Program-made: the position numbers and the translations under genes
Shown here: positions 1 through 8,087 of the stretch, in pieces
Layout: every line of letters starts with the position of its first letter
Position numbering within the stretch: the stretch's first letter is position 1
The notes under the pieces: model-generated
What the model was told of the DNA's origin: nothing
The model's database searches: none
Seen by the model: only the letters and a program-made list of their open reading frames with translations
Assembly (NCBI GenBank): GCA_017935575.1
Contig: JAGBHI010000002.1
Coordinates: 1-37,531 of the forward strand
Direction of reading: 5' to 3'
Length of the DNA stretch: 37,531 nt
Source: Bacteroidales bacterium
GTDB taxonomy: Bacteria; Bacteroidota; Bacteroidia; Bacteroidales; G3-4614

Positions 1-16
1 ATTTTTCTTTGTTCAT
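1..16 (-). CDS. Transposase N-terminus, truncated by window edge
   Basis: On the minus strand an ATG at position 16 opens a frame reading MNKEK and then leaves the window. It lies inside an IS end (IR at 120-139) and has a TAATTTTG -7 box about 25 bases upstream. From memory, IS4-family transposases with an N-terminal DUF4372 domain common in Bacteroidetes begin with a similar MN-K-Y-V-F sequence, and the next base (T) is compatible with Tyr. Five codons cannot prove a family; the IS context is what makes this call reasonable. Family assignment is inference. Confidence 0.4.
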
Positions 17-18
17 AT

Positions 19-46
19 GCGACAGATTCTTGATGTCGCAAAATTA
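19..46 (-). promoter_or_regulatory. Minus-strand -7 box plus hairpin upstream of left transposase
   Basis: CAAAATTA at 39-46 reads TAATTTTG on the minus strand, matching the Bacteroidetes TAnnTTTG -7 element. Directly downstream, GCGACA (19-24) and TGTCGC (34-39) form a perfect 6-bp inverted repeat with a 9-base spacer. It could be an operator or a 5' mRNA hairpin controlling transposase expression. No clear -33 TTTG at the ideal distance was found. Confidence 0.45.
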
Positions 47-119
47 CGTTTTCAAATCCGTTGACTCGAAAAATCTCTGTAACTAACTATATTTCAATAA
101 ATTCAAAGAACAATTTCAA

Positions 120-139
120 ATTTTAATGGGACAGTAGTG
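120..139 (-). repeat. IS terminal inverted repeat, left copy
   Basis: Read inward (minus strand) this is CACTACTGTCCCATTAAAAT. It closely resembles CATTAGTGTCCCATAAAAT at the right edge (37394-37412), differing at a few positions and one indel. The two read as the opposite ends of one IS type: this copy has the transposase start beside it and the right copy has a transposase stop beside it. The IS body lies outside the window to the left. Confidence 0.6.
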
Positions 140-222
140 AATGTTACTAATTATTTCTTTGGAAAATTTTGATTTACTATTTTTATGCATGTAAATAAAA
201 CGTGGGATTGAAAAAAAGAGAT

Positions 223-750
223 ATGAAAAAGTTATCGGTTATTGAGTTGGATAGAGTATCAAAAGAGGAGTTTAAAACTATTGATAAGACTCCTTTGGTT
301 GTGGTACTTGATAATATAAGAAGTTTAAATAATGTTGGTTCGGTTTTCCGTAGTTCTGATGCTTTTAAACTTGAGAAGATATATTTATGTGGTGTAACAG
401 CCACTCCCCCTAATGCCGAAATTCATAAGACGGCTTTGGGTGCCGAGGATAGTATGGAGTGGGAGTATGTTGAGGATACTAAAGCGGTTGTTGCAAAACT
501 TAAACAAGAGGGGTACAAGATATTTGCTGTTGAGCAGGTTCAAAATAGTATAATGCTCGATAGGGTTGAGCTTGATAAAACCAATAAATATGTTCTTATA
601 TTGGGCAACGAGGTTAAGGGTGTTCAGCAAGAGGTTGTTGATATGTGCGATTTTGCTGTTGAGATACCTCAATTTGGTACTAAACACTCCCTCAATGTAT
701 CAGTTGCCGCAGGTATTGTTATTTGGGAATTCTTTAAAAAGTTGCAGTAA
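223..750 (+). CDS. SpoU/TrmH-family RNA 2'-O-ribose methyltransferase
   Basis: SpoU (SPOUT) methyltransferase of about 175 residues, predicted to methylate a ribose 2'-OH in tRNA or rRNA using SAM, in the cytoplasm. All three SpoU motifs are visible: motif 1 with NNVGSVFR near the N-terminus, motif 2 around LILGNEVKGV, and motif 3 around IPQFGTKHSLNVSVAAG, which build the trefoil-knot SAM site. There is no extra N-terminal substrate-binding domain, so it is the short stand-alone type and the exact RNA target cannot be named. The frame is open from a GTG at 202, but ATG 223 (MKKLSVIELDR) is preferred because it matches how such proteins usually begin and is preceded by a purine-rich AAAAAAAGAG. 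It is convergent with the deacetylase gene. Confidence 0.85.
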   Translation: MKKLSVIELDRVSKEEFKTIDKTPLVVVLDNIRSLNNVGSVFRSSDAFKLEKIYLCGVTATPPNAEIHKTALGAEDSMEWEYVEDTKAVVAKLKQEGYKIFAVEQVQNSIMLDRVELDKTNKYVLILGNEVKGVQQEVVDMCDFAVEIPQFGTKHSLNVSVAAGIVIWEFFKKLQ

Positions 751-758
751 AAATAAAA

Positions 759-792
759 TAGACCAATTGGACTTATTAGCCTAATAGGTCTA
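759..792. terminator. Imperfect hairpin between convergent genes
   Basis: TAGACC (759-764) pairs with GGTCTA (787-792), and the stem continues inward with about 12 of 15 positions matched. It sits 9 bases after the methyltransferase stop and before the convergent deacetylase stop, so a bidirectional terminator role is plausible. It lacks a strong T-run. Confidence 0.4.
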
Positions 793-855
793 ATATTTAA
801 AAATAAGTACGTTGCTAAAGCAAATGCTTTGTATGCATGCTGTGTCCCTACTTGG

Positions 856-883
856 CTGATAGCTGAAAACTGACAACTGATAG
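856..883. repeat. Heptamer tandem array (4 units)
   Basis: Four contiguous 7-base units: CTGATAG, CTGAAAA, CTGACAA, CTGATAG. The array ends three bases before the deacetylase stop codon. The unit is one base from the minus-strand unit CTAACAA of the array at 4800-4834, so the two arrays belong to one repeat family, in opposite orientations. No coding role is seen. Confidence 0.6.
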
Positions 884-885
884 CG

Positions 886-1521
886 CTACTCTCCAAACAA
901 GAAATTGATGGGGAGTTTTTTTATTGCATAACCTTCGGCGAGTAACCACTCAATTGATTTTGGGAGTGCCTCTTTAAGGTTGCGTTGGGCTTTAAGTGAG
1001 TCATGAAAAACTATAATTGACCCATTACGAGTATATTTTTTCACATTGTTAAATACCTCGTCGGGTGTTAAGTTTTTACTATAATCTCGGCTTACTACGT
1101 CCCACATTATTATGTTGTATCCTGCCTTTTGAAGTGCAATTTTTTGTCTGAACCTCATATGTCCGTGAGGGGGTCTGAACAGAGGGCTGTCAATTAGTGT
1201 ATTGGCTGCCTCAACATTTTTCAGATAGTTTTTTGTGCGGTACTTAATACCTTGTATGTGGTTTTGGGTGTGGTTACCGGTGTGATGCCCTCTTTTTAAT
1301 ATCTCTTGGTATAACTCTTTGTGGCGGGCAACGTTGTCGCCTACACAAAAAAAGGTGGCTTTTACATTGTAATGATCCAATATGTTGAGTACCCAAGGTG
1401 TTACCTCAGGTACAGGACCATCATCAAATGTCAGATATACAGTTTTTCTTTTACGTGGTATCCTCCAAATGGTTTCGGGATACAACATTCTGTATGTATA
1501 TGGTGGTTGTTCTATCAACAT
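886..1521 (-). CDS. Polysaccharide deacetylase (NodB domain, CE4)
   Basis: CE4 carbohydrate esterase of 211 residues, expected to remove acetyl groups from N-acetylated sugars in a metal-dependent reaction. The NodB motifs appear in order: TFDDGP (Asp33, Asp34), GNHTQNH (metal ligands His84 and His88), RPPHGH, WDVVSRDYSKN, and the C-terminal IIVFHDS with its His. No signal peptide or membrane segment is seen, which is unusual for an envelope-acting enzyme; it may be cytoplasmic or exported by another route. It lies 16 bases downstream of the DUF2723 gene on the same strand and is probably co-transcribed, suggesting a shared role in glycan or glycoprotein processing (inference). Substrate (peptidoglycan, capsule, O-glycan) cannot be told from sequence. 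Confidence 0.87.
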   Translation of the reverse strand: MLIEQPPYTYRMLYPETIWRIPRKRKTVYLTFDDGPVPEVTPWVLNILDHYNVKATFFCVGDNVARHKELYQEILKRGHHTGNHTQNHIQGIKYRTKNYLKNVEAANTLIDSPLFRPPHGHMRFRQKIALQKAGYNIIMWDVVSRDYSKNLTPDEVFNNVKKYTRNGSIIVFHDSLKAQRNLKEALPKSIEWLLAEGYAIKKLPINFLFGE

Positions 1522-1537
1522 ATTTCAATATATAAAT

Positions 1538-4500
1538 TTATGCGGCTTCGTTGCCAAATAGGTCATATCCCATCTCTTGGAGCGGGTACAAATATTTTTT
1601 TGCACTCTCCTCATCTCCATTTTGGATAAAGAACCTAATTGCTGTTCTTAATGTGTATTGATGTTTATAAATGTCTTGAGATAATGAGTTTAGTTTATCT
1701 TCGTCAAGTGAAGCAAACCAAATCATATATTCCAATGAGTTGTCGGCAATCTCAGTTAGCAAGGCTTTTCCCTTCTTTGTCTCTCCCAAACTGTAATATG
1801 CCATAGCCGGTTGAATTGAGAGGTAGTCGTGTTTTACGGCTGTAGAAGGTATTTTTTCGCACATATAGTCAAGTGCTTTTAGTGCCTTCTCCTCTTCACC
1901 TTCCAACATAAGGGCGTCAATAAGGTCAACAAACAACATTCTCATGGTATAACTCATACGACGAATATTTTCATCTAAATATATATCTGGGTTGTCAATT
2001 CCGCCCCATTCAAATTTATTCATCATATTGTCATACATGCTTTCGGTGTCAATCATGCTGTCGTCTTCTTCAATTTCGCTCTTAACGGGTAAAATCTTAT
2101 ATGCCAATCCCACTCTTACAAAGTAGTCGCGTAGGTTCACATACATATCAGGGCCAACAGTAACAGCGTAATATATTGGTCTCTCCCAACCCTCTTTTGA
2201 TATTGAGTTTATCATACTTAAAACAGCAATTTCGTTAAGGGTAAGACTACTCTTATTGGTAAAGTCTATATTAATTCTGTCAACAATTCTATCGCGTAAC
2301 TTTTCGGGTATTTTATCTTCAACAGCCTCTTTATCTACATCAATATACATCTTCTCGCAAGGGATATGGTCAACCGATATTCCGTATGCCGGAATATCTT
2401 TTGTCCATTTCTCTTCAGAGAAAAGGAAGTTTAGAGCATCGTTTAAAGATTGAGGCTCTTTGTTAAATCGGTCTAAAATATATGCATACACCAATTTGCC
2501 ATTGCCATATCTGTTCCAATCCATATCAATTGGCAGAGGTGTTGATTCGTAGGCTTGACTCTTCATTTGGTCAACATACCAATCGGTTTGCAGATAACTT
2601 AAGTTACATACTCTCACATCGGTTCTGTAACCCTCTGTCTCTTGTGCATACCACAATGGGAAGGTGTCGTTATCGCCATTAGTGAAGATTATTCCGTTAG
2701 GTTCAATACAACTTAAGTAGTTTTTTCCAAAGTCGCGTGCCGCATAACGTCCTGCGCGGTCGTGGTCGTCCCATGTCTGGCTTACCATTTGAAGGGGAAC
2801 AAACAGACATAGTATAGTTGCCAAACCTGCAACCAATGCGCTATCTTTTTTGGTAATGTACTTTTGTAAAAGATGATATACTCCGGCAACGCCCAATCCA
2901 ATCCATATAGCAAAGGCGTAGAACGAGCCTGCATAGGCATAATCCCTCTCTCTCGGCTGATATGGCGTTTGATTTAGATATATGACAATTGCCAAACCTG
3001 TCATAAAGAAGAGGAAGAATGTAATCCAAAAGCCTTCAATGCCCTTTTGCCCTGAGTATGCTTGATACAATAAGCCTATTAAACCAAGCAAAAGTGGTAG
3101 CATATAAAATACGTTTCTGCCCTTGTTCTCTTTAAGTTCCGATGGTAGAAATTCGGCATCGCCCTCAAGATGTTTATCAATAAAGCTGAAGCCTGTAATC
3201 CAATTTCCTTTGTGAATTTCGCCGTTACCCTGAATGTCGTTTTGACGACCTGCAAAGTTCCACATAAAGTAACGCCAATACATAAAGTTAACCTGATAAC
3301 TCAAGAAGAATTTAATATTCTCTATAAACGTAGGTTTGTTTACTGTTTTGGTACCGTTTGTGGTATTAACTCTAACAGGTTTGCCTTTAAAATTACTCCA
3401 CTCTTTGTATGCCTCAACGTGGTGTGCTTGTTGGCTGTACATACGAGGGAAGAGCATATTTAATTCAGGATTATAAATATAATCTCTCTTATGGTCAGTA
3501 ACCACGTAGCGGTCGGGTTCGTTTTCATCGTTTTTGATAGCTCGTTTCCAGATGGCTTTGCCCTCTTTGCTCTCGGCATTTCCGTTTTCATCACGAACTA
3601 CATCTGATACAAATGTATAACCGAAAGCTAAAGGTCTTTCGCCATATTGTTCGCGGTTAAGATAGCTTGCCAATGCAAATACATCTTCGGGAGAGTTTTG
3701 GTCCATAGGGGTATTTGCTGTTGAACGAAGCAGGATAAGTGCATACGAAGAGTATCCTATAAATACCACCATAATTGCTGTAAGAACCATGTTAAGCAAT
3801 CTTACATTTACTGTTTTTTTGACAAACATAAATATTGCAAAAGCGGCAGCAATCACTAACGATATAATTATATTATCGCTTACAAAAGGAATACCAACCA
3901 TAATAATGCTGATTAAGAAAGATACTCTTAATCGCATCATGCTTTTTTGTGTGAATGTTTCGTACAATCCCCAGCACATGCAACCTATAACCAAGAAGAA
4001 ATATACTACCACTCCTGTGTTATAAGGCATTCTAAACAGATTTACAAAAAGAAGTTCAGCCCAACCTGCTACCTTTATAAATCCGGGAACCAATCCGTAC
4101 AATATAAAGAATATGAGCATGAACGATACCAAAAGTGCTATAATAGAGCCTTTTGCCGTTGGTGCTTTCCATTTCTTGTAGTAGTAAACAAGAACTATTG
4201 CAGGGATACATAGCAAGTTAAGAAGGTGTACGGCAATAGATACACCCATTATATATGCAATAAGGATAATGTATCGGTATGAGTGTGGCTCGTCGGCATG
4301 GTTTTCCCATTTAAGTATAAGCCAGAATACCAATGCGGTACAAAAAGATGAGTAGGCATAAACCTCGCCCTCAACTGCCGAGAACCAGAAGGTATCGCTG
4401 AATGCGTATGCAAGTGCTCCAACTGCTCCTGACCCCATAACAGTTATAATTTTTGATAAAGAGAAGTCGTCGTTTTTGATAACTATCTTTTTTGCAAGGG

Positions 4501-4795
4501 CAGTAATTGTCCAAAATAGCAGTAAGATAGTTGCCGCACTAAACATTGCCGACATAAAGTTTATGCACCACGCCACTTGTGTGGGGTCTGATGCAAAGTT
4601 GGCAAAGAAACGCCCTGTAAGCATAAAAATGGGGTTGCCGGGTGGGTGTCCCACCTCTAACTTATATGCCGATGATATAAACTCGCCGCAATCCCAAAAA
4701 CTTGCGGTAGGCTCTAACGTAAGAGTATAAACAATACCGGCAATCAAAAACATTGCCCAACCCAATACGTTATTCAATTTTTTGTATAATTCCAT
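1538..4795 (-). CDS. DUF2723 membrane protein, GT-C glycosyltransferase-like
   Basis: Large (1085 residues) polytopic inner-membrane protein of the DUF2723 family. The family is related to eukaryotic TMEM260, a protein O-mannosyltransferase, and is widespread in Bacteroidetes, where secreted proteins are O-glycosylated; transfer of a sugar from a lipid carrier is the inferred activity. The first TM helix (about residues 12-28) is followed by EPTASFWDCGEF with acidic residues Asp35 and Glu38 and then GHPPGNP, as in GT-C enzymes with an acidic first loop. About a dozen hydrophobic segments follow up to about residue 690. The C-terminal 350 residues are soluble, with a WYVDQMK-containing region and an acidic helical, TPR-like tail that should face the periplasm. 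It lies between miaB and the deacetylase in one transcriptional direction. Acceptor and donor are unknown. Confidence 0.85.
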   Translation of the reverse strand: MELYKKLNNVLGWAMFLIAGIVYTLTLEPTASFWDCGEFISSAYKLEVGHPPGNPIFMLTGRFFANFASDPTQVAWCINFMSAMFSAATILLLFWTITALAKKIVIKNDDFSLSKIITVMGSGAVGALAYAFSDTFWFSAVEGEVYAYSSFCTALVFWLILKWENHADEPHSYRYIILIAYIMGVSIAVHLLNLLCIPAIVLVYYYKKWKAPTAKGSIIALLVSFMLIFFILYGLVPGFIKVAGWAELLFVNLFRMPYNTGVVVYFFLVIGCMCWGLYETFTQKSMMRLRVSFLISIIMVGIPFVSDNIIISLVIAAAFAIFMFVKKTVNVRLLNMVLTAIMVVFIGYSSYALILLRSTANTPMDQNSPEDVFALASYLNREQYGERPLAFGYTFVSDVVRDENGNAESKEGKAIWKRAIKNDENEPDRYVVTDHKRDYIYNPELNMLFPRMYSQQAHHVEAYKEWSNFKGKPVRVNTTNGTKTVNKPTFIENIKFFLSYQVNFMYWRYFMWNFAGRQNDIQGNGEIHKGNWITGFSFIDKHLEGDAEFLPSELKENKGRNVFYMLPLLLGLIGLLYQAYSGQKGIEGFWITFFLFFMTGLAIVIYLNQTPYQPRERDYAYAGSFYAFAIWIGLGVAGVYHLLQKYITKKDSALVAGLATILCLFVPLQMVSQTWDDHDRAGRYAARDFGKNYLSCIEPNGIIFTNGDNDTFPLWYAQETEGYRTDVRVCNLSYLQTDWYVDQMKSQAYESTPLPIDMDWNRYGNGKLVYAYILDRFNKEPQSLNDALNFLFSEEKWTKDIPAYGISVDHIPCEKMYIDVDKEAVEDKIPEKLRDRIVDRINIDFTNKSSLTLNEIAVLSMINSISKEGWERPIYYAVTVGPDMYVNLRDYFVRVGLAYKILPVKSEIEEDDSMIDTESMYDNMMNKFEWGGIDNPDIYLDENIRRMSYTMRMLFVDLIDALMLEGEEEKALKALDYMCEKIPSTAVKHDYLSIQPAMAYYSLGETKKGKALLTEIADNSLEYMIWFASLDEDKLNSLSQDIYKHQYTLRTAIRFFIQNGDEESAKKYLYPLQEMGYDLFGNEAA

Positions 4796-4799
4796 CTAT

Positions 4800-4834
4800 T
4801 TAGTTGTTAGTTGTTAGTTTTTAGTTGTTAGTTA
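4800..4834. repeat. Heptamer tandem array (5 units)
   Basis: Five contiguous units TTAGTTG, TTAGTTG, TTAGTTT, TTAGTTG, TTAGTTA, starting five bases upstream of the DUF2723 start codon, so the array occupies the ribosome-binding region on the minus strand (unit CTAACAA). Slippage could change the spacer length between miaB and DUF2723. It is the same repeat family as 856-883. Confidence 0.7.
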
Positions 4835-4851
4835 ACGAGCATTCGCTCGTT
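4834..4851. repeat. Perfect 7-bp hairpin AACGAGC-ATTC-GCTCGTT
   Basis: AACGAGC (4834-4840) and GCTCGTT (4845-4851) pair perfectly around an ATTC loop in the 97-base gap between miaB and the DUF2723 gene. It could be a processing site or partial terminator that sets the miaB to DUF2723 expression ratio. GC-rich GCGAGC words also occur in the tandem repeats at 6277-6527. Confidence 0.6.
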
Positions 4852-4892
4852 GAATTAGTAATTAAAAAACATTTCTAATTTCTTATTCCTAA

Positions 4893-6227
4893 TTAATCAT
4901 CAACAGTCTTTCCTAAAAGTGTAGCTGATGATGAGTCGTAAATTTCGACCATCACTCTGTCGCCAATATGGTATTTACCCTTATCAAATACAACGGTTTT
5001 GTTTTGTGGTGTTCTTCCACAAAGTTGCTCGCGAGAGCGTTTTGAAAATCCCTCAACCAAAACCTCAAAGCGTTTACCTATATCACGACGATTACTCTCT
5101 GCCGAGAGTTCGTTTTGCAACTCAATCATACGTTGCAAGCGGGCAATTTTAACCTCTTCGCTGATATTATCGGGTAACTTCTTTGATGCAAAAGTTCCGG
5201 GACGCTCAGAGTATTTAAACATAAACGAAGAGTCAAAACCAACTTCACGCATAAGCGATAAGGTCTCTTCAAACTCCTCTTCAGTCTCAGAGTGAAAACC
5301 GCTGAACATATCGGTTGAGATACCGCAGTCGGGTATATATTTTCTTATGGCTGCAATTCTCTCCAAGTACCATTCGCGAGTATATTTACGGTTCATCAGT
5401 GCCAAAATTCTGTTTGAACCCGATTGTACAGGCAGGTGAATATGGTTACAAATGTTATCGCACTCGGCAATGGTTTTCAAAATCTCATCGCTCATATCTT
5501 TAGGGTGCGATGTGGTAAATCTTACTCTTATGCCTTCGCCTGCATTTTCCGAAACCATTCGTAATAGTGTTGGGAAATCGGTCTTTTCGCCGTTTTCGTC
5601 AACGTACATATACGAGTTAACATTCTGTCCCAAAAGGGTAATCTCTTTGATACCCTTCTCTTTAAGCGAATTAAGTTCGTTTATGATGCTTTGGGGCGGA
5701 CGGCTTCTCTCTCTTCCGCGAGTGTATGGTACAATGCAGTATGAGCAAAAATTATTGCAACCGCGCATTATCGAAATAAATCCCGATATTGATTTACCTA
5801 TCTTCAAAGGGAGAATATTTTTGTAAGTCTCAACGGTTGATAGGTTTATATTAATAGCCTTTTGACCGCACTCAACCGCACCTACAAGGTTTGGAAGGTC
5901 GGCATATGCGTCAGGTCCTGCTACAAGGTCAACGCCATGTTCGTTAATCAACTCCTCTTTAACCCTCTCAGCCATACAGCCAAGAACTCCAACAATAAGT
6001 TTTCCCTTTTTTTGTCGGAGGCTGTTCATAAATTGCAAGCGACCCAAAACTTTTTGTTCGGCATTATCTCTAATGGAGCAGGTATTCAAAAAAACTGCAT
6101 CGGCATTGTTTATGTCGTCGCAAAGGGAATAACCGCAAGTCTCCATAATAGAGGCTACAACTTCACTGTCCGCCACATTCATTTGGCAACCATAAGTCTC
6201 AATAAACAGCTTTTTATCCTCAGACAT
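4893..6227 (-). CDS. miaB: tRNA-2-methylthio-N6-dimethylallyladenosine synthase MiaB
   Basis: Radical-SAM methylthiotransferase that adds the 2-methylthio group to i6A37 of tRNAs reading UNN codons. The N-terminal UPF0004 domain carries the auxiliary cluster ligands Cys14, Cys50 and (in GVLGCMAERVKE) a third Cys. The radical-SAM CxxxCxxC is Cys157, Cys161 and Cys164, the same numbering as in E. coli MiaB. A C-terminal TRAM domain (about residues 375-440) binds RNA. Length (444 residues) is normal for MiaB rather than the paralogues MtaB or RimO, and the ETYGCQMN start is typical of MiaB. It is the first gene of a minus-strand group with DUF2723 and the deacetylase, and its upstream region holds the hairpin-rich tandem repeat with miaB-facing -7 boxes. 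Confidence 0.95.
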   Translation of the reverse strand: MSEDKKLFIETYGCQMNVADSEVVASIMETCGYSLCDDINNADAVFLNTCSIRDNAEQKVLGRLQFMNSLRQKKGKLIVGVLGCMAERVKEELINEHGVDLVAGPDAYADLPNLVGAVECGQKAININLSTVETYKNILPLKIGKSISGFISIMRGCNNFCSYCIVPYTRGRERSRPPQSIINELNSLKEKGIKEITLLGQNVNSYMYVDENGEKTDFPTLLRMVSENAGEGIRVRFTTSHPKDMSDEILKTIAECDNICNHIHLPVQSGSNRILALMNRKYTREWYLERIAAIRKYIPDCGISTDMFSGFHSETEEEFEETLSLMREVGFDSSFMFKYSERPGTFASKKLPDNISEEVKIARLQRMIELQNELSAESNRRDIGKRFEVLVEGFSKRSREQLCGRTPQNKTVVFDKGKYHIGDRVMVEIYDSSSATLLGKTVDD

Positions 6228-6261
6228 ACTTTTTTATCAGAATAATTTGTAAATTTGAACG

Positions 6262-6269
6262 CAAAAATA
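6262..6269 (-). promoter_or_regulatory. -7 box of miaB promoter (TATTTTTG)
   Basis: CAAAAATA on the plus strand reads TATTTTTG on the minus strand, an exact fit to TAnnTTTG, 35 bases upstream of the miaB ATG. Three more exact boxes (TAATTTTG) face miaB inside the repeat units at 6345-6352, 6431-6438 and 6519-6526. The -33 element is weak (TTG about 23 bases upstream). Confidence 0.5.
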
Positions 6270-6276
6270 CGAATAA

Positions 6277-6527
6277 GCGAGCAAAATAATATCAAGTTTA
6301 CTTGAATATTTTACAGCGAGCGAAAGTATTTTCGAGGTTTACCTCAAAATTACGAATAAAAAGCGAGCAAAATAATATCAAGTTTACTTGAATATTTTAC
6401 AGCGAGCGAAAGTATTTTCGAGGTTTACCTCAAAATTACGAATAAAAAAGCGAGCAAAATAATATCAAGTTTACTTGAATATTTTACAGCGAGCGAGAGT
6501 ATTTTCGAGGTTCCACCTCAAAATTAC
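6277..6527. repeat. Three tandem 86-87 bp hairpin-rich units
   Basis: Units begin with GCGAGCAAAATAATATCAAG at 6277, 6363 and 6450. Each holds three small inverted repeats: CAAGT-TT-ACTTG, CGAAA-GTAT-TTTCG and GAGGT-TT-ACCTC, followed by CAAAATTA (a minus-strand TAATTTTG). Units 1 and 2 are almost identical. Unit 3 differs slightly (GAGGT-TCC-ACCTC keeps the stem while the loop changes; the CGAAA stem gains one mismatch). There are no spacers, so this is not CRISPR. It fills most of the 381-base gap between divergent miaB and the CoA-transferase gene; nothing else is recognised in that gap apart from an AT-rich 6528-6608 leader. Confidence 0.9.
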
Positions 6528-6608
6528 TAAAATCTAACAGATAATCAGTAGATTTAAATAGTTATATTTAATTAAATAGAGAACAAAAATATAAAAAACA
6601 ATACAATT

Positions 6609-8087
6609 ATGGCATTTAAAACATTAACAGCCCAAGAGGCAGCATCGCATATATTCAACGGTGCAAAAATAGGTTTTGGCGGATTTACTGCATCAGGTAC
6701 CCCAAAAGTTGTATCAGCTGCTTTGGCAGAGAAAGCTGAAGCAGAGCATGCTCAAGGTAACGAGTTTAAAGTATCGTTATTTACGGGAGCATCATCGGGC
6801 GATATGCTTGACGGAGCTTTGGCTCGTGCAAAAGCAATAGATGCACGTACTCCATACCAATCAAACAAATCATCGCGCGAAGGTATCAATAAAAACGAGA
6901 TACAATATTTTGATATGCACCTTTCGCATTTAGCTCAAAATCTTCGTTACGGATTTTATGGGAAATTGGATTTTGCCATAGTTGAGGCTTGTAAAGTGTA
7001 TGACGATGGACGCATAATTCCGTGTATGGGAGTGGGTATTGCTCCAACAGTGTGCGATTTGGCTGAGAAAGTTATAATAGAGTTAAATCACCATACACCT
7101 GAGGCAATAGAGGGTTTCCACGATATTTATCAACCAGCCGACCCTCCATGTCGCAAAGAGATTCCCGTTTATACACCATCTGACCGCGTAGGAGTGCCTT
7201 ACATACAAATTGACCCCTCAAAGATAATTGGCGTTGTTGAGAGCAACTTGCCCGACGGTGTAGCTCCTTTTACTCCTGCCGATGAGGTAACTAATAAAAT
7301 TGGAGAAAACGTATGTAACTTTTTGGTATCAGAGTTAAAAGCAGGACGTATTCCATCATCGTTCCTACCTATACAATCGGGAGTAGGTAACATTGCAAAT
7401 GCTGTTTTGGGTTCGCTTGGTTCAAACCCTGATATCCCTCCATTTGAGATGTACACCGAGGTTGTACAAGACTCGGTTGTTGGTTTGATGAAGAGCGGAA
7501 AATGTAAGTTTGCCAGCGGTTGTTCATTAACCGTAAGCGATGCTGTGATGGACGAAATTATAGCTGATGTTGACTTCTTCCGCGATAAAATTGTGCTTCG
7601 TCCACAAGAGTTGTCAAACAATCCAGAGGTGGTTCGCCGTATGGGACTTATTACCATAAATACAGCTCTTGAGGCAGATATTTTCGGTAATATAAATTCA
7701 ACACACGTTACCGGTACTAAAATGATGAACGGAATAGGTGGTTCGGGCGATTTTACCCGTAACGCTTATCTCTCAATATTCACTTGCCCATCTGTGGCAA
7801 AAGGCGGTAAAATCAGTGCCATAGTGCCAATGGTATCGCACCTTGACCACAGCGAACACTCTGTATCAATACTTATTACAGAGCAGGGTGTTGCCGACCT
7901 TCGTGGTAAATCGCCACGTCAAAGAGCCGAGGCAATAATTGAGAATTGTGCGCACCCAATGTATCGCCCATTGTTGCGCAAATACCTTGAGATGGGTGCA
8001 GGACACACACCTCACACCCTATCGGTAGCATTTGCAATGCACACAGCATTCAACGAGACAGGCGATATGGGCAATGCCCAATTTTAA
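6609..8087 (+). CDS. Acetate/succinate CoA-transferase (acetyl-CoA hydrolase family)
   Basis: Class I CoA-transferase of 492 residues, most likely moving CoA between acetyl-CoA or propionyl-CoA and succinate during acetate/propionate fermentation in the cytoplasm. The N-terminal half has the CoA-binding GFGGFTASGTP glycine-rich motif. The C-terminal half carries the conserved YTEVVQD with the predicted catalytic Glu284 (which forms the glutamyl-CoA thioester in this family), then the GSGGSGDFTRNA region. Despite the family name, enzymes of this length are usually transferases. The stop overlaps the next start by one base (TAATG), so the beta-barrel protein is translationally coupled. It is divergent from miaB across the tandem repeat. 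Confidence 0.88.
   Translation: MAFKTLTAQEAASHIFNGAKIGFGGFTASGTPKVVSAALAEKAEAEHAQGNEFKVSLFTGASSGDMLDGALARAKAIDARTPYQSNKSSREGINKNEIQYFDMHLSHLAQNLRYGFYGKLDFAIVEACKVYDDGRIIPCMGVGIAPTVCDLAEKVIIELNHHTPEAIEGFHDIYQPADPPCRKEIPVYTPSDRVGVPYIQIDPSKIIGVVESNLPDGVAPFTPADEVTNKIGENVCNFLVSELKAGRIPSSFLPIQSGVGNIANAVLGSLGSNPDIPPFEMYTEVVQDSVVGLMKSGKCKFASGCSLTVSDAVMDEIIADVDFFRDKIVLRPQELSNNPEVVRRMGLITINTALEADIFGNINSTHVTGTKMMNGIGGSGDFTRNAYLSIFTCPSVAKGGKISAIVPMVSHLDHSEHSVSILITEQGVADLRGKSPRQRAEAIIENCAHPMYRPLLRKYLEMGAGHTPHTLSVAFAMHTAFNETGDMGNAQF

Noticed and set aside
6277-6527. CRISPR array
   Set aside because: Three contiguous 86-87 bp units with no unique spacers, no short repeats and no cas genes.
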